Of a stretch of 64,000 bases of DNA, positions 35,859 to 44,690 are shown piece after piece (within the stretch, counting starts at the first letter, position 1; the number at the start of each line of letters is the position of its first letter). Below the pieces are notes generated by a model, which was not told where the DNA came from, did no database searches, and saw nothing but the letters and a program-made list of their open reading frames with translations. The position numbers and the translations under genes were made by a program. Source of the stretch: Clostridia bacterium (GTDB taxonomy: Bacteria > Bacillota > Clostridia > Christensenellales > Borkfalkiaceae); the NCBI GenBank assembly GCA_017886575.1, contig JAGHJP010000017.1, positions 1 through 64,000 on the forward strand, in the 5' to 3' direction.

Positions 35859-36988
35859 TGGGGCAGTTCCTCGTATCTTTTCATGACTTCGCGCATGTTG
35901 TCCCCGCCCAGCCGTTCGGAGACGACCTGCGCCAGCACGGTGGCGACCACGCTTTCGAGAATGATCTCGCAGGCGCAGACGGAAGCGACGTCGCTGCGCT
36001 CCGCCGCGGCGGTCTGTTTTTCGTGCGTGACGTAATCGACGGTGTCCAGCCCGCTCATCAGGGTGGGGATGGGCTTCATCGCCGCGCGCAGGACGATCTC
36101 CTCACCGTTGGACATGCCCCCCTCGATGCCGCCCGCGTTGTTGGTCTTGCGGACGAATTTGCCATCCTCGAAATAGATGGCGTCGTGCACCTTGCTGCCG
36201 GGGCGCAGCCCCACGCCGAAGCCCATGCCGACTTCCGCGCCCTTGACCGCCTGCACGCTCAGCATCGCGCCGACCAGCCTGCCGTCCAGCTTTTCGCCGT
36301 ACGTCATGCAACTGCCGAAGCCGCTCTTCAATCCCTTCACGCGGATCTCCAGAATGCCGCCCGCGGTGTCACCCGCGGCCTTCAGCTCGTCGATCCTGCG
36401 CATCGCCGCCGCCTGCTTTTCGTCGTCGGGCATGAAGAGCGGACGGCTCTTGACAGATGCCAGCTCTTCGAAGGTATATTCCTTTTCGTCGGTGATGCCG
36501 CACACCGTGCGCACATACCCGCCGATCTGCACGCCGAGTTTGGCGAGGAACTGACGGCAGACGGAACCCGCCGCCACGCGCACCGCCGTTTCGCGCGCCG
36601 AAGCGCGCTCCAGAATGTTCCTGGCGTCCGTCTGATCGAATTTCTTGACCCCCGTGAGGTCGGCGTGCCCCGGGCGCACCCGCGTCAGGCGCTTTTTGGT
36701 CACGTCGCACCCCTCGGGCGCCATGTAGGGACGCCAATTTTCGTAATCGGCGTTCCGCACCCAAAAGGCGAGCGGGCTGCCGAGCGTGAGGCGGTTGCGC
36801 ACCCCCGACAGGATCTCCATGCGGTCGGTCTCTATCTTTTGGCGGAACCCCCTGCCGTAGCCGCTCTGCCGCAGGGCGAGGTACCCGTTCACCTCGTCGA
36901 TGTCGATCTCCAAATTGGAGGGCAGCCCCTCTAAAATGCCGATGAGCGCCTTTCCGTGCGACTCTCCCGCCGATGTCAGTCTGATCAT
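35855..36988 (-). CDS. aroC: Chorismate synthase
   Basis: Last shared step, 1,4-elimination of phosphate from EPSP, needing reduced FMN. Start set at 36988 (GGAGG 11 nt upstream), giving 377 residues beginning MIRLTSAGESHG. RPGHADLTGVKKF, ARETAVRVAAG, and the C-terminal NAGGIEGGMSNGEEI and IPTLMSGLDTVD are conserved. It begins the aroC-aroB-aroA-aroE-aroQ-aroK run. The gap upstream (61 bp) shows no obvious promoter, so transcription may start at the patatin promoter. Confidence 0.95.
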   Translation of the reverse strand: MIRLTSAGESHGKALIGILEGLPSNLEIDIDEVNGYLALRQSGYGRGFRQKIETDRMEILSGVRNRLTLGSPLAFWVRNADYENWRPYMAPEGCDVTKKRLTRVRPGHADLTGVKKFDQTDARNILERASARETAVRVAAGSVCRQFLAKLGVQIGGYVRTVCGITDEKEYTFEELASVKSRPLFMPDDEKQAAAMRRIDELKAAGDTAGGILEIRVKGLKSGFGSCMTYGEKLDGRLVGAMLSVQAVKGAEVGMGFGVGLRPGSKVHDAIYFEDGKFVRKTNNAGGIEGGMSNGEEIVLRAAMKPIPTLMSGLDTVDYVTHEKQTAAAERSDVASVCACEIILESVVATVLAQVVSERLGGDNMREVMKRYEELPQ

Positions 36989-37049
36989 GTCGAAAAAATC
37001 CTCCGTAAAATGTTTTATCGGTATCCGCCGCCCGTTCCCGGACGGCCGG

Positions 37050-38024
37050 TCATTGGTAAGAAAAGGTGTACGCTCCGCCGCCCGCGGAGGTGAGCAGGAT
37101 ATCGCCGCATTCGTCCGTGCGGTAGACCTCTCCTTCGGGCATGGCGGCATGCAGCGCGGCGACGACCTCGTCGGACGGGTGCCCGTAGCCGTTGTCCGCC
37201 CCGACGGAGATGACCGCCGCCTCGGGGCTCAGAAGCCGCAGCCACGCTTCGCCCGAAGAAGTGGCGCTGCCGTGGTGCGCCACCTTCAGAACTTCCGTGC
37301 TCTCCAACGACACATGCATGTCGTCCCAGTCGAAGATGTCGGAGGCAAGGGCATACTCCCGCATCAGCTCGTCCTCGGTCTCCTTCGTCATGTCGCCCGC
37401 AAAAAGGATGCTCAGCCCCTCGTATTCCAGCCACAGAACGGCGGAATAATAATTGGCGTCGCCTTCGGGCGCGGCGTCGAAGCGGCGGGGCCACAGAAAG
37501 GTCAGAAAGTAATCGTATGTATCCCCGCGGATATAGTCGTACCGCTCGGGAGCGTACTTCACGGCGGGCACTTCCGCTTCGGCTTTTCGGCAGAGGGAGA
37601 AATAGACTTCGTCCGAACCGAGCGTCGGCTTATAGGGCAGGTATATCCCGGAAACTTCCACTTCGTCGAGCACGCTCTCTATTCCGCCGCTGTGGTCGCG
37701 GTCGCTGTGGGTCAGGATCACCTCGTCCAGCCGCCCGATGCCCAAATCGTCGAGGGAATCGGCGATCTTGCGGTTATTCTCCGCCGAACCGTCGCCGCCG
37801 TCGATCATGATCTTCTTGCCGTCGGGCAGTTCGATGACCGTGCAGTCGCCCTGTCCCACGTCCAGAAAGTGCACCCTGAGTTCGCCCGCCTGCCATGCAG
37901 GTTCTTCCTTTCTGCCGTCATCCGTCGGCGCACAGGCGCAAAGACAAAACGCCGCCGCCAGAACGGCGGAAGCCAGGACCGCTCCGCAGGCGCGTATTTT
38001 GTTTCTTCTTCCGTGCCTTTTCAA
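37050..38024 (-). CDS. ComEC/Rec2-type metallo-beta-lactamase-fold lipoprotein
   Basis: A 324-residue exported protein. A basic N-terminus and hydrophobic core end in the lipobox LCAC near residue 31, so it should be lipid-anchored. The MBL domain follows: LDVGQGDCTVI, DGG, the THSDRDHSGG metal motif near 120, FAGDMT and VAHHGSATSSGE. This equals the soluble C-terminal domain of ComEC, found in many clostridia as a free-standing lipoprotein. A nuclease or phosphodiesterase role is possible but unproven. It lies 45 bp downstream of the patatin gene. Confidence 0.8.
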   Translation of the reverse strand: MKRHGRRNKIRACGAVLASAVLAAAFCLCACAPTDDGRKEEPAWQAGELRVHFLDVGQGDCTVIELPDGKKIMIDGGDGSAENNRKIADSLDDLGIGRLDEVILTHSDRDHSGGIESVLDEVEVSGIYLPYKPTLGSDEVYFSLCRKAEAEVPAVKYAPERYDYIRGDTYDYFLTFLWPRRFDAAPEGDANYYSAVLWLEYEGLSILFAGDMTKETEDELMREYALASDIFDWDDMHVSLESTEVLKVAHHGSATSSGEAWLRLLSPEAAVISVGADNGYGHPSDEVVAALHAAMPEGEVYRTDECGDILLTSAGGGAYTFSYQ

Positions 38025-38069
38025 AACGCTTGCGCTTCCTCTTTTCTCTCGTGATGTTCCGCGCGGGGA

Positions 38070-38933
38070 TCAGTATATCTCCGCGATCTTCCGTTTGACG
38101 AACCCCGCCTGCTCCTTTGCCGTGCGGTAGCCGATGTCATACATTTCGAGCAGGGACTGCCCGTCGGCATCAAGCGGCGTGAAGGCGCCGAGGGGCGGGC
38201 GGATGACGGCGTTGCACGCCTCGTATCCGCGCGCGAGCGCGTCGGGGCGGGGCGTTATCTTCACCGCGGCGTCCAACGTGTCCGACAGTACGCGGGTGAG
38301 ACGGTTGTGCGGCTTTTGGTCCCGTTCGGCGGGCGGAACGGCGTTCAGGTCGACCCCCAGCACGAAATCGGCGCCGCGCAGGCGCAGGACGTCGGCGGGC
38401 ACGGGATTGGTATACACCCCGTCGATGAGTTCCTTGCCCGCCACGCCCACGCTGTGAAAGTAGGGCGGCACCGCGCAGGAAGCCGCGCAGGCGTGCGCCA
38501 CGCTGCCCTTATCGAGCAGCACCCCTTCCACCTTCTCCTTGTCCGTCGCCCAGGCATAGAAGGGCGCTTTGAGCGCCGAAAAATCGGCGCCGTGCAGATA
38601 GCCGTTCAAAATCTCCTCCACGAACCCCATATCCATGTACGGCCGCAGATAGCGGGCGTACTGCCGCAGACAGATGCGCTGCACGGCGTCCTTGATCTCG
38701 CCCGTGGAATAGCCGTAGGCTTTGAGCGCGCCCACCACGCTGCCGATGCTGGTGCCCGCATACCAATCGAAGCGGACGCCCTCCTCTTCGAGCGCCTGCA
38801 GAATGCCGAGGTGCGCCATGCCCTTCGCGCCGCCGCAGCCGAGCGCGACGGCGAATATTTTTTTCTTCGCCTGCTCCTTTTTCTTGCGGCGGAAAATGAT
38901 CTGTTTGAGCCTGCGAACGGGATGCAGCGCCAT
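38070..38933 (-). CDS. Patatin-like phospholipase (RssA-like)
   Basis: A 287-residue serine acyl hydrolase. The oxyanion loop GCGGAKGMAHLGIL, the nucleophile GTSIGS (G-x-S-x-G) near 60, and the Asp partner in LIDGVYTNPVPA near 163 give the patatin Ser-Asp dyad. The N-terminus is basic (RRLKQIIFRRKKKEQAKKK) and may associate with the membrane. Substrate and role are unknown for this bacterial group. A good promoter at 39036-39064 precedes it. Confidence 0.88.
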   Translation of the reverse strand: MALHPVRRLKQIIFRRKKKEQAKKKIFAVALGCGGAKGMAHLGILQALEEEGVRFDWYAGTSIGSVVGALKAYGYSTGEIKDAVQRICLRQYARYLRPYMDMGFVEEILNGYLHGADFSALKAPFYAWATDKEKVEGVLLDKGSVAHACAASCAVPPYFHSVGVAGKELIDGVYTNPVPADVLRLRGADFVLGVDLNAVPPAERDQKPHNRLTRVLSDTLDAAVKITPRPDALARGYEACNAVIRPPLGAFTPLDADGQSLLEMYDIGYRTAKEQAGFVKRKIAEIY

Positions 38934-39035
38934 ACTTTATTCCTTCCCCTTCCATGCGGGTCCCCCCGGAAAAAACCGTCCGCGCGGAAAAAGAGGCAAG
39001 CCCCCCGTTCCGCCGCACACGGGACCCATACCTTT

Positions 39036-39064
39036 ATTTTAGCGCAAAATCGGGCAAAAGTAAA
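39036..39064 (-). promoter_or_regulatory. Sigma-A promoter of the patatin gene
   Basis: TTTACT (39059-39064) and TAAAAT (39036-39041) on the minus strand, 17-bp spacer, about 100 bp before the patatin ATG. It may also serve the lipoprotein and aro genes downstream. Confidence 0.65.
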
Positions 39065-39095
39065 CGTATTTTCTTCGGATATTATATGATTTCAC

Positions 39096-39125
39096 AAAAA
39101 AACAGCCCGGCGGAGCGCCGGACTG
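39096..39125 (-). terminator. Intrinsic terminator of clpC
   Basis: A 10-bp stem (CAGTCCGGCG / CGCCGGGCTG, one G-T pair) with loop CTC, followed by TTTTTTT on the minus strand, 20 bp after the clpC stop. It ends the mcsA-mcsB-clpC unit. Confidence 0.9.
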
Positions 39126-39144
39126 CCCGAAAATGCGTTCAAAG

Positions 39145-41631
39145 TCATGTTTTTTCCGAGCGGAATACGAAATTGCCGCCCGCAAAATCGATGCGCACGG
39201 TCTCGCCCGTCTCGATGCGCCCCGCCAGTATCTCTTCGGAGAGCCTGTCTTCGATGCGGCGGCGGATGACCCGTTTCAGGGGGCGGGCGCCGTATGCCTC
39301 GCTGTACCCCTCCCGCACGAGTTCCCCCCGCGCGGCGGCGGAGATGACCAGGCGGATGTCGCGGTCGCCCAGCCGCGCGCCGAGCCCGTCGATGAGCTTT
39401 CCGCAGATGGCGCCTGCCTCTTCCTCGGTGAGTTTGTGAAAGACGATGATGTCGTCCAGGCGGTTCAGAAATTCGGGGCGGAAGTGCTCTTTGAGGGCTT
39501 TGGACACGTCCTCCTTCATCTCTTCGTACTCGTCCTTCTCCTCGGCGGAGGAAAAGCCGAGGGGCTGCATATCCCCCGCCTTCGCCGCGCCGATGTTGGA
39601 GGTCATGACGATGACGGTGTTGCGGAAACTGACCACCCTGCCCTTGCTGTCGGACAACCTGCCGTCGTCCAGAATCTGCAAAAGCAGATTGAACACGTCG
39701 GGATGCGCCTTTTCGATCTCGTCAAAGAGAACGACGGAATAGGGCTTGCGCCGCACCTGTTCGGTGAGCTGCCCCCCCTGCACGTCGTCATAGCCGACAT
39801 ACCCCGGGGGCGCGCCGATGATGCGGGACACGGAATGCTTTTCCATGAATTCGCTCATGTCCAGGCGGATCATCATCTTTTCGTCCCCGAAGAGCGCTTC
39901 GGCGAGCGCTTTGGCAAGGTCGGTCTTGCCCACGCCCGTGGGGCCGACGAAGATGAACGATCCGATGGGACGGTTGCTCTCCTTGAGCCCCGCCCGCGCG
40001 CGGCGGATGGCTTTCGACACGGCGACGACGGCTTCGTTTTGCCCGATAATGCGGGCATGGAGCCGCTCTTCGAGCTTTAACAGCTTTTTGCTCTCCTCCT
40101 CGGAAAGGCGGGAGAGCGGGATGCCCGTGCGGTCGCTGACGATGGAGGCGATGTCCTCGGAATCGATGGACGGGGTCACGGTGTTGTACTGTTTGCGCCA
40201 GGTCTCCGCCAGCAGGTCCGCCTCTTCGGTGTACTTTTCGATCTGCGCCTGCACCTTGTCCGCCTTCTCGTAATTGCCGCCCGCGCGGGCGCGGTGCTCG
40301 TCGATGCTCAGCCGCTCTATTTTTTCGTTCAGTTCCAACGCGCCCTTGGGACCGGTATACGCTTCCAGGCGGGCGCGGGAAGCCGCTTCGTCGACGAGGT
40401 CGATGGCCTTGTCGGGCAGGTAACGGTCGGCGATGTAGCGGTCGGAGAGGAGCACGGCGCTCTCGATGGCGCTCTCCTTGATGATGACGCCGTGGTGCGC
40501 CTCGTATTTGTCCTTCAGACCCTGCAGAATTTTGATGCAGTCCTCCACGGCGGGCTCTTCCACCATCACGGGCGTGAACCGCCGTTCGAGCGCGGGATCC
40601 TTTTCGATGTATTTCCGGTATTCGTCCAGCGTGGTCGCGCCGATGGTCTGCAGATCGCCGCGCGCCAGCATGGGCTTTAAGATATTGGCGGCGTCCATGT
40701 TGGAATCGGACGAACCGCCCGCGCCGACGATGGTGTGTATCTCGTCGATAAACAGGATGATGTCACCGCTGCGTTTGATGGTTTCGACGACCTCTTTCAG
40801 CCGCTCCTCAAAATCGCCGCGGTATCTTGCGCCCGCCAGCATGCCCGCGAGATCGAGGGAAAAGACGATCTTGCGCTGCAGCATTTCGGGTACGTCGCCC
40901 GAAACGATCTCCTGCGCCAGCCCCTCGACGACCGCGCTCTTGCCCACGCCCGCCTCGCCGACGAGCACGGGGTTGTTCTTGGTGCGGCGGGAGAGGATCT
41001 GCATGACCTTTTCTATCTCCTTGCGCCTGCCGATGACGGGATCGAGTTTGCCCTCCGCCGCCCGCGCGGTGAGATCGACGCCGTATTTGTCGAGTTGGGG
41101 GGGCAGTACGCTCGGCTCGTACTTGTACTTATAGCCGCTTCCCCCTCTCTCGCCGCGTTCGCCCGTCTGCACCTCTTCGATGAGACGGTAATCCTCGCGG
41201 ATGGCCTGTTCGAGCGCGGCGCGCATGTTCTGCTCGGAAATGTGGTTGACGCGGAAAAATTCGCGCGCATACCCGCCCTGCACGTCCAGAATGGCCATCA
41301 GGACGTGTTCGGCGGTGATGCTGTAATACCGCTTGTCGGGCGTGTTCGCGACCGCCAGCGAGCGGGCCTTGTCGAGCACCTGCTTGGTGCGGGGCGTCGG
41401 GCCGACGGTCGGGTCCTTTACGTTGCGCACCTGAAAGAAAAACTCCGAAAATTCCTTCTTGCGCACCCCCGCGTCGTTGAGGATGCGGCACGCGCCGCAC
41501 GCGGGCACATGCAGCATGCCGAGCACGAGATGTTCGGTGCCGATGTAGCGGATGCGTATCTTTTGGTTGGTCTTGTTGATACATTCGAAGACGCACTTCA
41601 AATCGTCCGAATATCTCGACTCGTCCTCCAT
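39145..41631 (-). CDS. clpC: ATP-dependent Clp protease ATP-binding subunit ClpC
   Basis: HSP100 unfoldase that feeds ClpP. The 828 residues have an N-domain with two Clp_N repeats (1-150), AAA1 with GEAGVGKS near 225, a shortened middle domain (about 430-475, with the UVR-like segment [22 protein letters not shown]), and AAA2 with GPTGVGKTD near 560. The C-terminal D2-small domain follows. MDDES-like acidic start. The middle domain is present, so it can be activated by adaptors and by McsB-tagged (phospho-Arg) substrates. It follows mcsB after 100 bp containing a GCATGC repeat. Confidence 0.96.
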   Translation of the reverse strand: MEDESRYSDDLKCVFECINKTNQKIRIRYIGTEHLVLGMLHVPACGACRILNDAGVRKKEFSEFFFQVRNVKDPTVGPTPRTKQVLDKARSLAVANTPDKRYYSITAEHVLMAILDVQGGYAREFFRVNHISEQNMRAALEQAIREDYRLIEEVQTGERGERGGSGYKYKYEPSVLPPQLDKYGVDLTARAAEGKLDPVIGRRKEIEKVMQILSRRTKNNPVLVGEAGVGKSAVVEGLAQEIVSGDVPEMLQRKIVFSLDLAGMLAGARYRGDFEERLKEVVETIKRSGDIILFIDEIHTIVGAGGSSDSNMDAANILKPMLARGDLQTIGATTLDEYRKYIEKDPALERRFTPVMVEEPAVEDCIKILQGLKDKYEAHHGVIIKESAIESAVLLSDRYIADRYLPDKAIDLVDEAASRARLEAYTGPKGALELNEKIERLSIDEHRARAGGNYEKADKVQAQIEKYTEEADLLAETWRKQYNTVTPSIDSEDIASIVSDRTGIPLSRLSEEESKKLLKLEERLHARIIGQNEAVVAVSKAIRRARAGLKESNRPIGSFIFVGPTGVGKTDLAKALAEALFGDEKMMIRLDMSEFMEKHSVSRIIGAPPGYVGYDDVQGGQLTEQVRRKPYSVVLFDEIEKAHPDVFNLLLQILDDGRLSDSKGRVVSFRNTVIVMTSNIGAAKAGDMQPLGFSSAEEKDEYEEMKEDVSKALKEHFRPEFLNRLDDIIVFHKLTEEEAGAICGKLIDGLGARLGDRDIRLVISAAARGELVREGYSEAYGARPLKRVIRRRIEDRLSEEILAGRIETGETVRIDFAGGNFVFRSEKT

Positions 41632-41714
41632 ATTCCTTTCTTTCTCCTTATTCTCCCGCCGCCCCGCGGGGCGGCACGGCTTCCGCCGCCGGGTTTCTGC
41701 CGAAAGCGCGAAAG

Positions 41715-41731
41715 GCGGGCGGCATGCCCGC
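41715..41731. repeat. GCATGCCCGC-family hairpin repeat
   Basis: Arms GCGGGC and GCCCGC around the GGCAT core, in the gap between mcsB and clpC; near-identical in design to 31570-31587. Confidence 0.55.
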
Positions 41732-42745
41732 TTATTCCCCGCGCAACAGTTCTTTGAGTTTTGCCTGCACGCACTCGGCGCGGTAAACGTCCCGCCCTTC
41801 TTTGTCCAGCGTTTCTTTGGAAAAGCGGCTGATATTGGAATCGCGCATGCCGATAATGAGATCGTCCAGTTCGGACATCTTGTCTATGTTGTACAGTCCC
41901 ATCGAAACGCCAAGCTTGAACTGCGCCATGAGCTGTATGAATTCGCGGCTGTCCAGCCGCACGCAGTTGGTGAGGATGCCGTATGCCCGCCCGCAGGCGT
42001 CGCGCACCCCCACGGGGTCTGCTTCCGACATCTCCTGCCGCGCGCGGATCTCGGTTTCGGCGATCGTATAGACCGCGTTGCTGACGTCCTCCAATATTTT
42101 CTGTTCGGAATAGCCCAGCGTGATCTCGTTGCTGATCTGATACATATACCCGTCCGCTTCGCTTCCCTCGCCGTACACGCCGCGCACGGTCAACCCTTCT
42201 CGCTGCATGCGGTCCTTAAGCCCGGAAAAGAGATCGGGACGCTTTGTGATGGCGGGAAGGAAGAGCATGACGGAGGCACGGAGCCCCGTGCCGAGATTGG
42301 TGGGACAGGCGGTGAGGTACCCCCAGTCCTTGTCGAAGGCGAACTTCACGCAGTCACCGATGACGTCGTCGATGCCGCTTAAATACTCGTATCCCTTGAG
42401 GAGATGAAACCCCTTGATATAGTACTGTTCGCGGACATGGTCCTCTTCATTGACCATGACGGATACGTTTTCTTCCTGATTTATATATACGGCGGAAACG
42501 CCGCGTTTATCAATGAGTGCCTGGGAAATGAGGTAATTTTCTTTGAGCATTTCCAGCTCATCCGCGCTCGTTTCGTCCACATAGATGCAGCGAAACTTGT
42601 CGATCTCGCCGAGGGGCAGGCGCAAAAGCTCCACGATCTCGCGCGCCTGTTCGCGGCTTTTGAGTTTGTGGGGAAAGGGATAATCGGCGAGGTTGCGCGC
42701 CAGGCGTATGCGGGTGGAGATGACCGTGCTTTCCAAATTGTCCAT
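41732..42745 (-). CDS. mcsB: Protein arginine kinase McsB
   Basis: Phosphorylates arginine residues on damaged proteins, marking them for ClpCP. The 337 residues form an ATP:guanido phosphotransferase domain: VISTRIRLARNLADYPFPHK at the start, the NEEDHVREQYY loop, the catalytic Cys in YLTACPTNLGTGLRASVML, and the DRMQREGLTVRGVYGEGSEA stretch. The family length is about 350. It overlaps nothing but is 3 bp downstream of mcsA, the standard pair. Confidence 0.95.
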   Translation of the reverse strand: MDNLESTVISTRIRLARNLADYPFPHKLKSREQAREIVELLRLPLGEIDKFRCIYVDETSADELEMLKENYLISQALIDKRGVSAVYINQEENVSVMVNEEDHVREQYYIKGFHLLKGYEYLSGIDDVIGDCVKFAFDKDWGYLTACPTNLGTGLRASVMLFLPAITKRPDLFSGLKDRMQREGLTVRGVYGEGSEADGYMYQISNEITLGYSEQKILEDVSNAVYTIAETEIRARQEMSEADPVGVRDACGRAYGILTNCVRLDSREFIQLMAQFKLGVSMGLYNIDKMSELDDLIIGMRDSNISRFSKETLDKEGRDVYRAECVQAKLKELLRGE

Positions 42746-42748
42746 GGC

Positions 42749-43198
42749 TTACCCCTCCTCGTCCTCGTCGCCGAAGAGCAGCAGATGCAGCTCGTCGGCT
42801 TTGCGACGGAGCCTCGCCGCCTCTTTTTCGTCCAGATCGTTCCGCGCAAGCCGCGCCATGATCTCACGCAGGGATTGCGCCGCCTCGTACTTGGGCAGAC
42901 CGGAAGGCTCTTTCCCGCAGTGCTTTTCGTTGCCCTGCAGGCGCACCACATAGGGCAAAAGCTCGGCGGCGAAAGTACGATAGCACTCGGCGCAGCCGAC
43001 CAACCCGCTGTGCAGGTAATCCTCCATGCCGTTGCCGCAGAAGGGACAGCGCGCCGCCTGCTGCGGCGCGGGCGCGCCGCGCGGGGAACGCCGCTTTTCA
43101 TAACACTCTTCGCAGAAATATTCGGTCACCGCACCGATGTCGGTGGCATATTCCACGGTGATCTTGGCTTCGTTTTTTCCGCAACGGGAACAAAGCAT
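42749..43198 (-). CDS. mcsA: McsA, UVR-domain activator of McsB
   Basis: A 149-residue zinc-binding partner of McsB. CxxC pairs are at residues 3-6 (CSRC), about 29-32 (CEEC), 51-54 (CPFC) and 73-76 (CAEC). A C-terminal UVR-like helical part (LARNDLDEKEAARLRRKADEL) resembles the UvrB/UvrC motif. The normal upstream neighbour ctsR is missing; an XRE-type membrane regulator is there instead. Confidence 0.93.
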   Translation of the reverse strand: MLCSRCGKNEAKITVEYATDIGAVTEYFCEECYEKRRSPRGAPAPQQAARCPFCGNGMEDYLHSGLVGCAECYRTFAAELLPYVVRLQGNEKHCGKEPSGLPKYEAAQSLREIMARLARNDLDEKEAARLRRKADELHLLLFGDEDEEG

Positions 43199-43225
43199 GC
43201 CTTTTTTCTCCTGTCTCTACACCGC

Positions 43226-43245
43226 CGGACGCCCTTCGGCGTCCG
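43226..43245. repeat. Hairpin in the mcsA leader
   Basis: Arms CGGACGCC and GGCGTCCG around CTTC, 28-47 nt upstream of the mcsA start. No T run follows it on the minus strand, so it looks like a 5' leader structure. Confidence 0.4.
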
Positions 43246-43262
43246 CATCTTTTGCATATTTT

Positions 43263-43291
43263 CTTATATCCATGCCCGCAATGAAGGGCAA
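43263..43291 (-). promoter_or_regulatory. Possible promoter of mcsA inside a repeat copy
   Basis: On the minus strand TTGCCC (43286-43291) and TATAAG (43263-43268) with a 17-bp spacer. The spacer overlaps the GCATGC-type repeat at 43271-43298. The -35 box is only a partial match, so transcription of mcsA may equally come from the regulator promoter upstream. Confidence 0.4.
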
Positions 43292-43298
43292 ATTGCCG
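43271..43298. repeat. Dispersed intergenic repeat copy (near twin of 46043-46070)
   Basis: Starts CATGCCCGCA and ends GGCAAATTGCCG. Its partner at 46043 starts CATGCCTGCA and ends with the same GGCAAATTGCCG; the two differ at a few positions over 28 bp and lie in unrelated gaps. Confidence 0.6.
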
Positions 43299-43304
43299 AA
43301 ATTC

Positions 43305-43928
43305 TTACCGCTCCTTTTTTCTGCGACGGCGGCGGAACAGGAACCACAGCACGATGAGCAGCTGCAGGGGGATGCCGATGAAGAAGAGCATATAGAGATT
43401 GGGCGCCGACGGCACCACGGCGAAAACGGTCAGATAGATCGTCAGAAGGAGCGTCCAGATGAGGGCGGACGCCGCAATGCCGCGGAGAACGTAGAACTTC
43501 CACACGCTGCTTAAAACGAGCAGGACGATGAACGTCACGGGGAGCGCATAGATGAAGGGCAGCCACGGCCGGGCGAAGCCGGGCGCGAGCAGCATGATGA
43601 ACACGAAGGCGACGACCGCGATCAGCCAGGTCAGCCCCACGGACATCGCCATGATCATCCCGCGGGAGAAAAAGCCCCTGCGCTTATCGGGCACGGCAAT
43701 GACTTCCGCCTCATGACGGCAGAGAAAATCGTTGACCGTCACGCCGTATATCTCCGCCAGTTTGTACAGCACGAAAACATCGGGCATGCCGTTGCCCTGT
43801 TCCCACTTGGACACCGACTTGTCCGAATAATTGAGCCGCTCGGCAAGTTCCAACTGCGTGAGATTGGCGGCTTTCCTGTATTTTGCCATATTTTCCGCAA
43901 CGATCCGGTTGAGTTCTTCCTGTTCCAT
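43305..43928 (-). CDS. XRE-family HTH regulator with membrane domain
   Basis: A 207-residue protein. Residues 8-62 form an XRE/Cro helix-turn-helix (NMAKYRKAANLTQLELAERL, NYSDKSVSKWEQGNGMP). From about 90 there are four membrane helices (near 90-115, 120-140, 148-168 and 174-194), ending in a basic tail RRRRRKKER. This is the common clostridial membrane-bound XRE type; signal unknown. Start at 43928 has GGAG 8 nt upstream. It precedes mcsA-mcsB-clpC with a 106-bp gap and has a strong promoter at 44013-44041. Confidence 0.85.
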   Translation of the reverse strand: MEQEELNRIVAENMAKYRKAANLTQLELAERLNYSDKSVSKWEQGNGMPDVFVLYKLAEIYGVTVNDFLCRHEAEVIAVPDKRRGFFSRGMIMAMSVGLTWLIAVVAFVFIMLLAPGFARPWLPFIYALPVTFIVLLVLSSVWKFYVLRGIAASALIWTLLLTIYLTVFAVVPSAPNLYMLFFIGIPLQLLIVLWFLFRRRRRKKER

Positions 43929-44012
43929 ACTGGCGACTCCATTCCCTGTTATTTTTTGCGGCGGCGTCCCATGCGCGCCCATCCGTCTCCCCCGCATCTC
44001 TCATTGCACAAT

Positions 44013-44041
44013 ACTATACCATAAATTGTGCCGCTTGTCAA
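44013..44041 (-). promoter_or_regulatory. Strong sigma-A promoter of the XRE regulator
   Basis: TTGACA (44036-44041) and TATAGT (44013-44018) on the minus strand, 17-bp spacer. Upstream (44055-44142) runs of T or A recur about every 21 bp, two helical turns, as expected for bent DNA. An inverted repeat with AACGCC/GGCGTT arms (44040-44056) touches the -35 box. Confidence 0.8.
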
Positions 44042-44291
44042 CGCCGAAAGGGCGTTTTTTGCGTAAATACGCCCGTTCTACTCACGGTAGAGTGGCTTTT
44101 TTCGGCTCTATTTTTCAAAAACGCAACGGTAGAACGCTTTTTGAAAGGAGTAGGTTGAATTTTTCCGCCCGTTCCGCTACAATAAGAGTACAAAAAGGCG
44201 CAGACGGATGGCGGCATCGCCCGTCCCGCAACTTCCGCCCGCCGCGCCGAAACGTTGCGTTCGCCCCGCTGCGGCGCGGGTGACATCTCTA

Positions 44292-44383
44292 CTACTGCGC
44301 GAGCGAATTTTTCGCTACCGTGCGAATGATTTTTCTGCTCCCATGTGAACGATATTCCCGCACCTGCGCGAAAGATATGCTCC
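44292..44383. repeat. Degenerate 23-bp tandem repeat, four units plus flanks
   Basis: Four contiguous units start at 44292, 44315, 44338 and 44361. Aligned without gaps, neighbours share 16, 16 and 14 of 23 positions; the shared frame is CTAC or CTCC, then GYGYGA, then an AT-rich tail ending before CG. A weaker copy precedes (44269-44291) and a partial one follows. The rest of the 650-bp gap (44042-44690) shows no gene. Confidence 0.65.
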
Positions 44384-44515
44384 TACGCGGACAATTCTTA
44401 AAAAGACTTCTGTAAGAGTATCTTTGTGCGGCAGCTTTCACGCGATTGTCCGTCCGACGAACGGGTGGAAAGAAAACACAAATCAAAACGACCACACATC
44501 CTATTTTCTCATTCT

Positions 44516-44546
44516 AAAAAACGGCGCTTTCCGAAAGCGCCGTTTT
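44516..44546. terminator. Bidirectional terminator downstream of the RecD-like helicase
   Basis: Ten-bp stem ACGGCGCTTT / AAAGCGCCGT with loop CCG, with AAAAA on the left and TTTTTT on the right, so it can end transcription on both strands. It lies about 150 bp beyond the helicase stop. Confidence 0.85.
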
Positions 44547-44690
44547 TTATTGTTGCGATGCCGCTTAACTTTTACGAAAAAAATTTTTTGTTCCCGCCCC
44601 GCAGAATATCGAAGATGCGACCGTTTTTTCGCCATGCGCTCACGCGGCGTGCCGCAACGGCGAAACGAAGCGGCAACCCCCTTCCCCTTT

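Noticed and set aside
43199..44060. CtsR or CIRCE operators
   Set aside because: No GGTCAAA-type heptad pair and no TTAGCACTC inverted repeat could be found on either strand.
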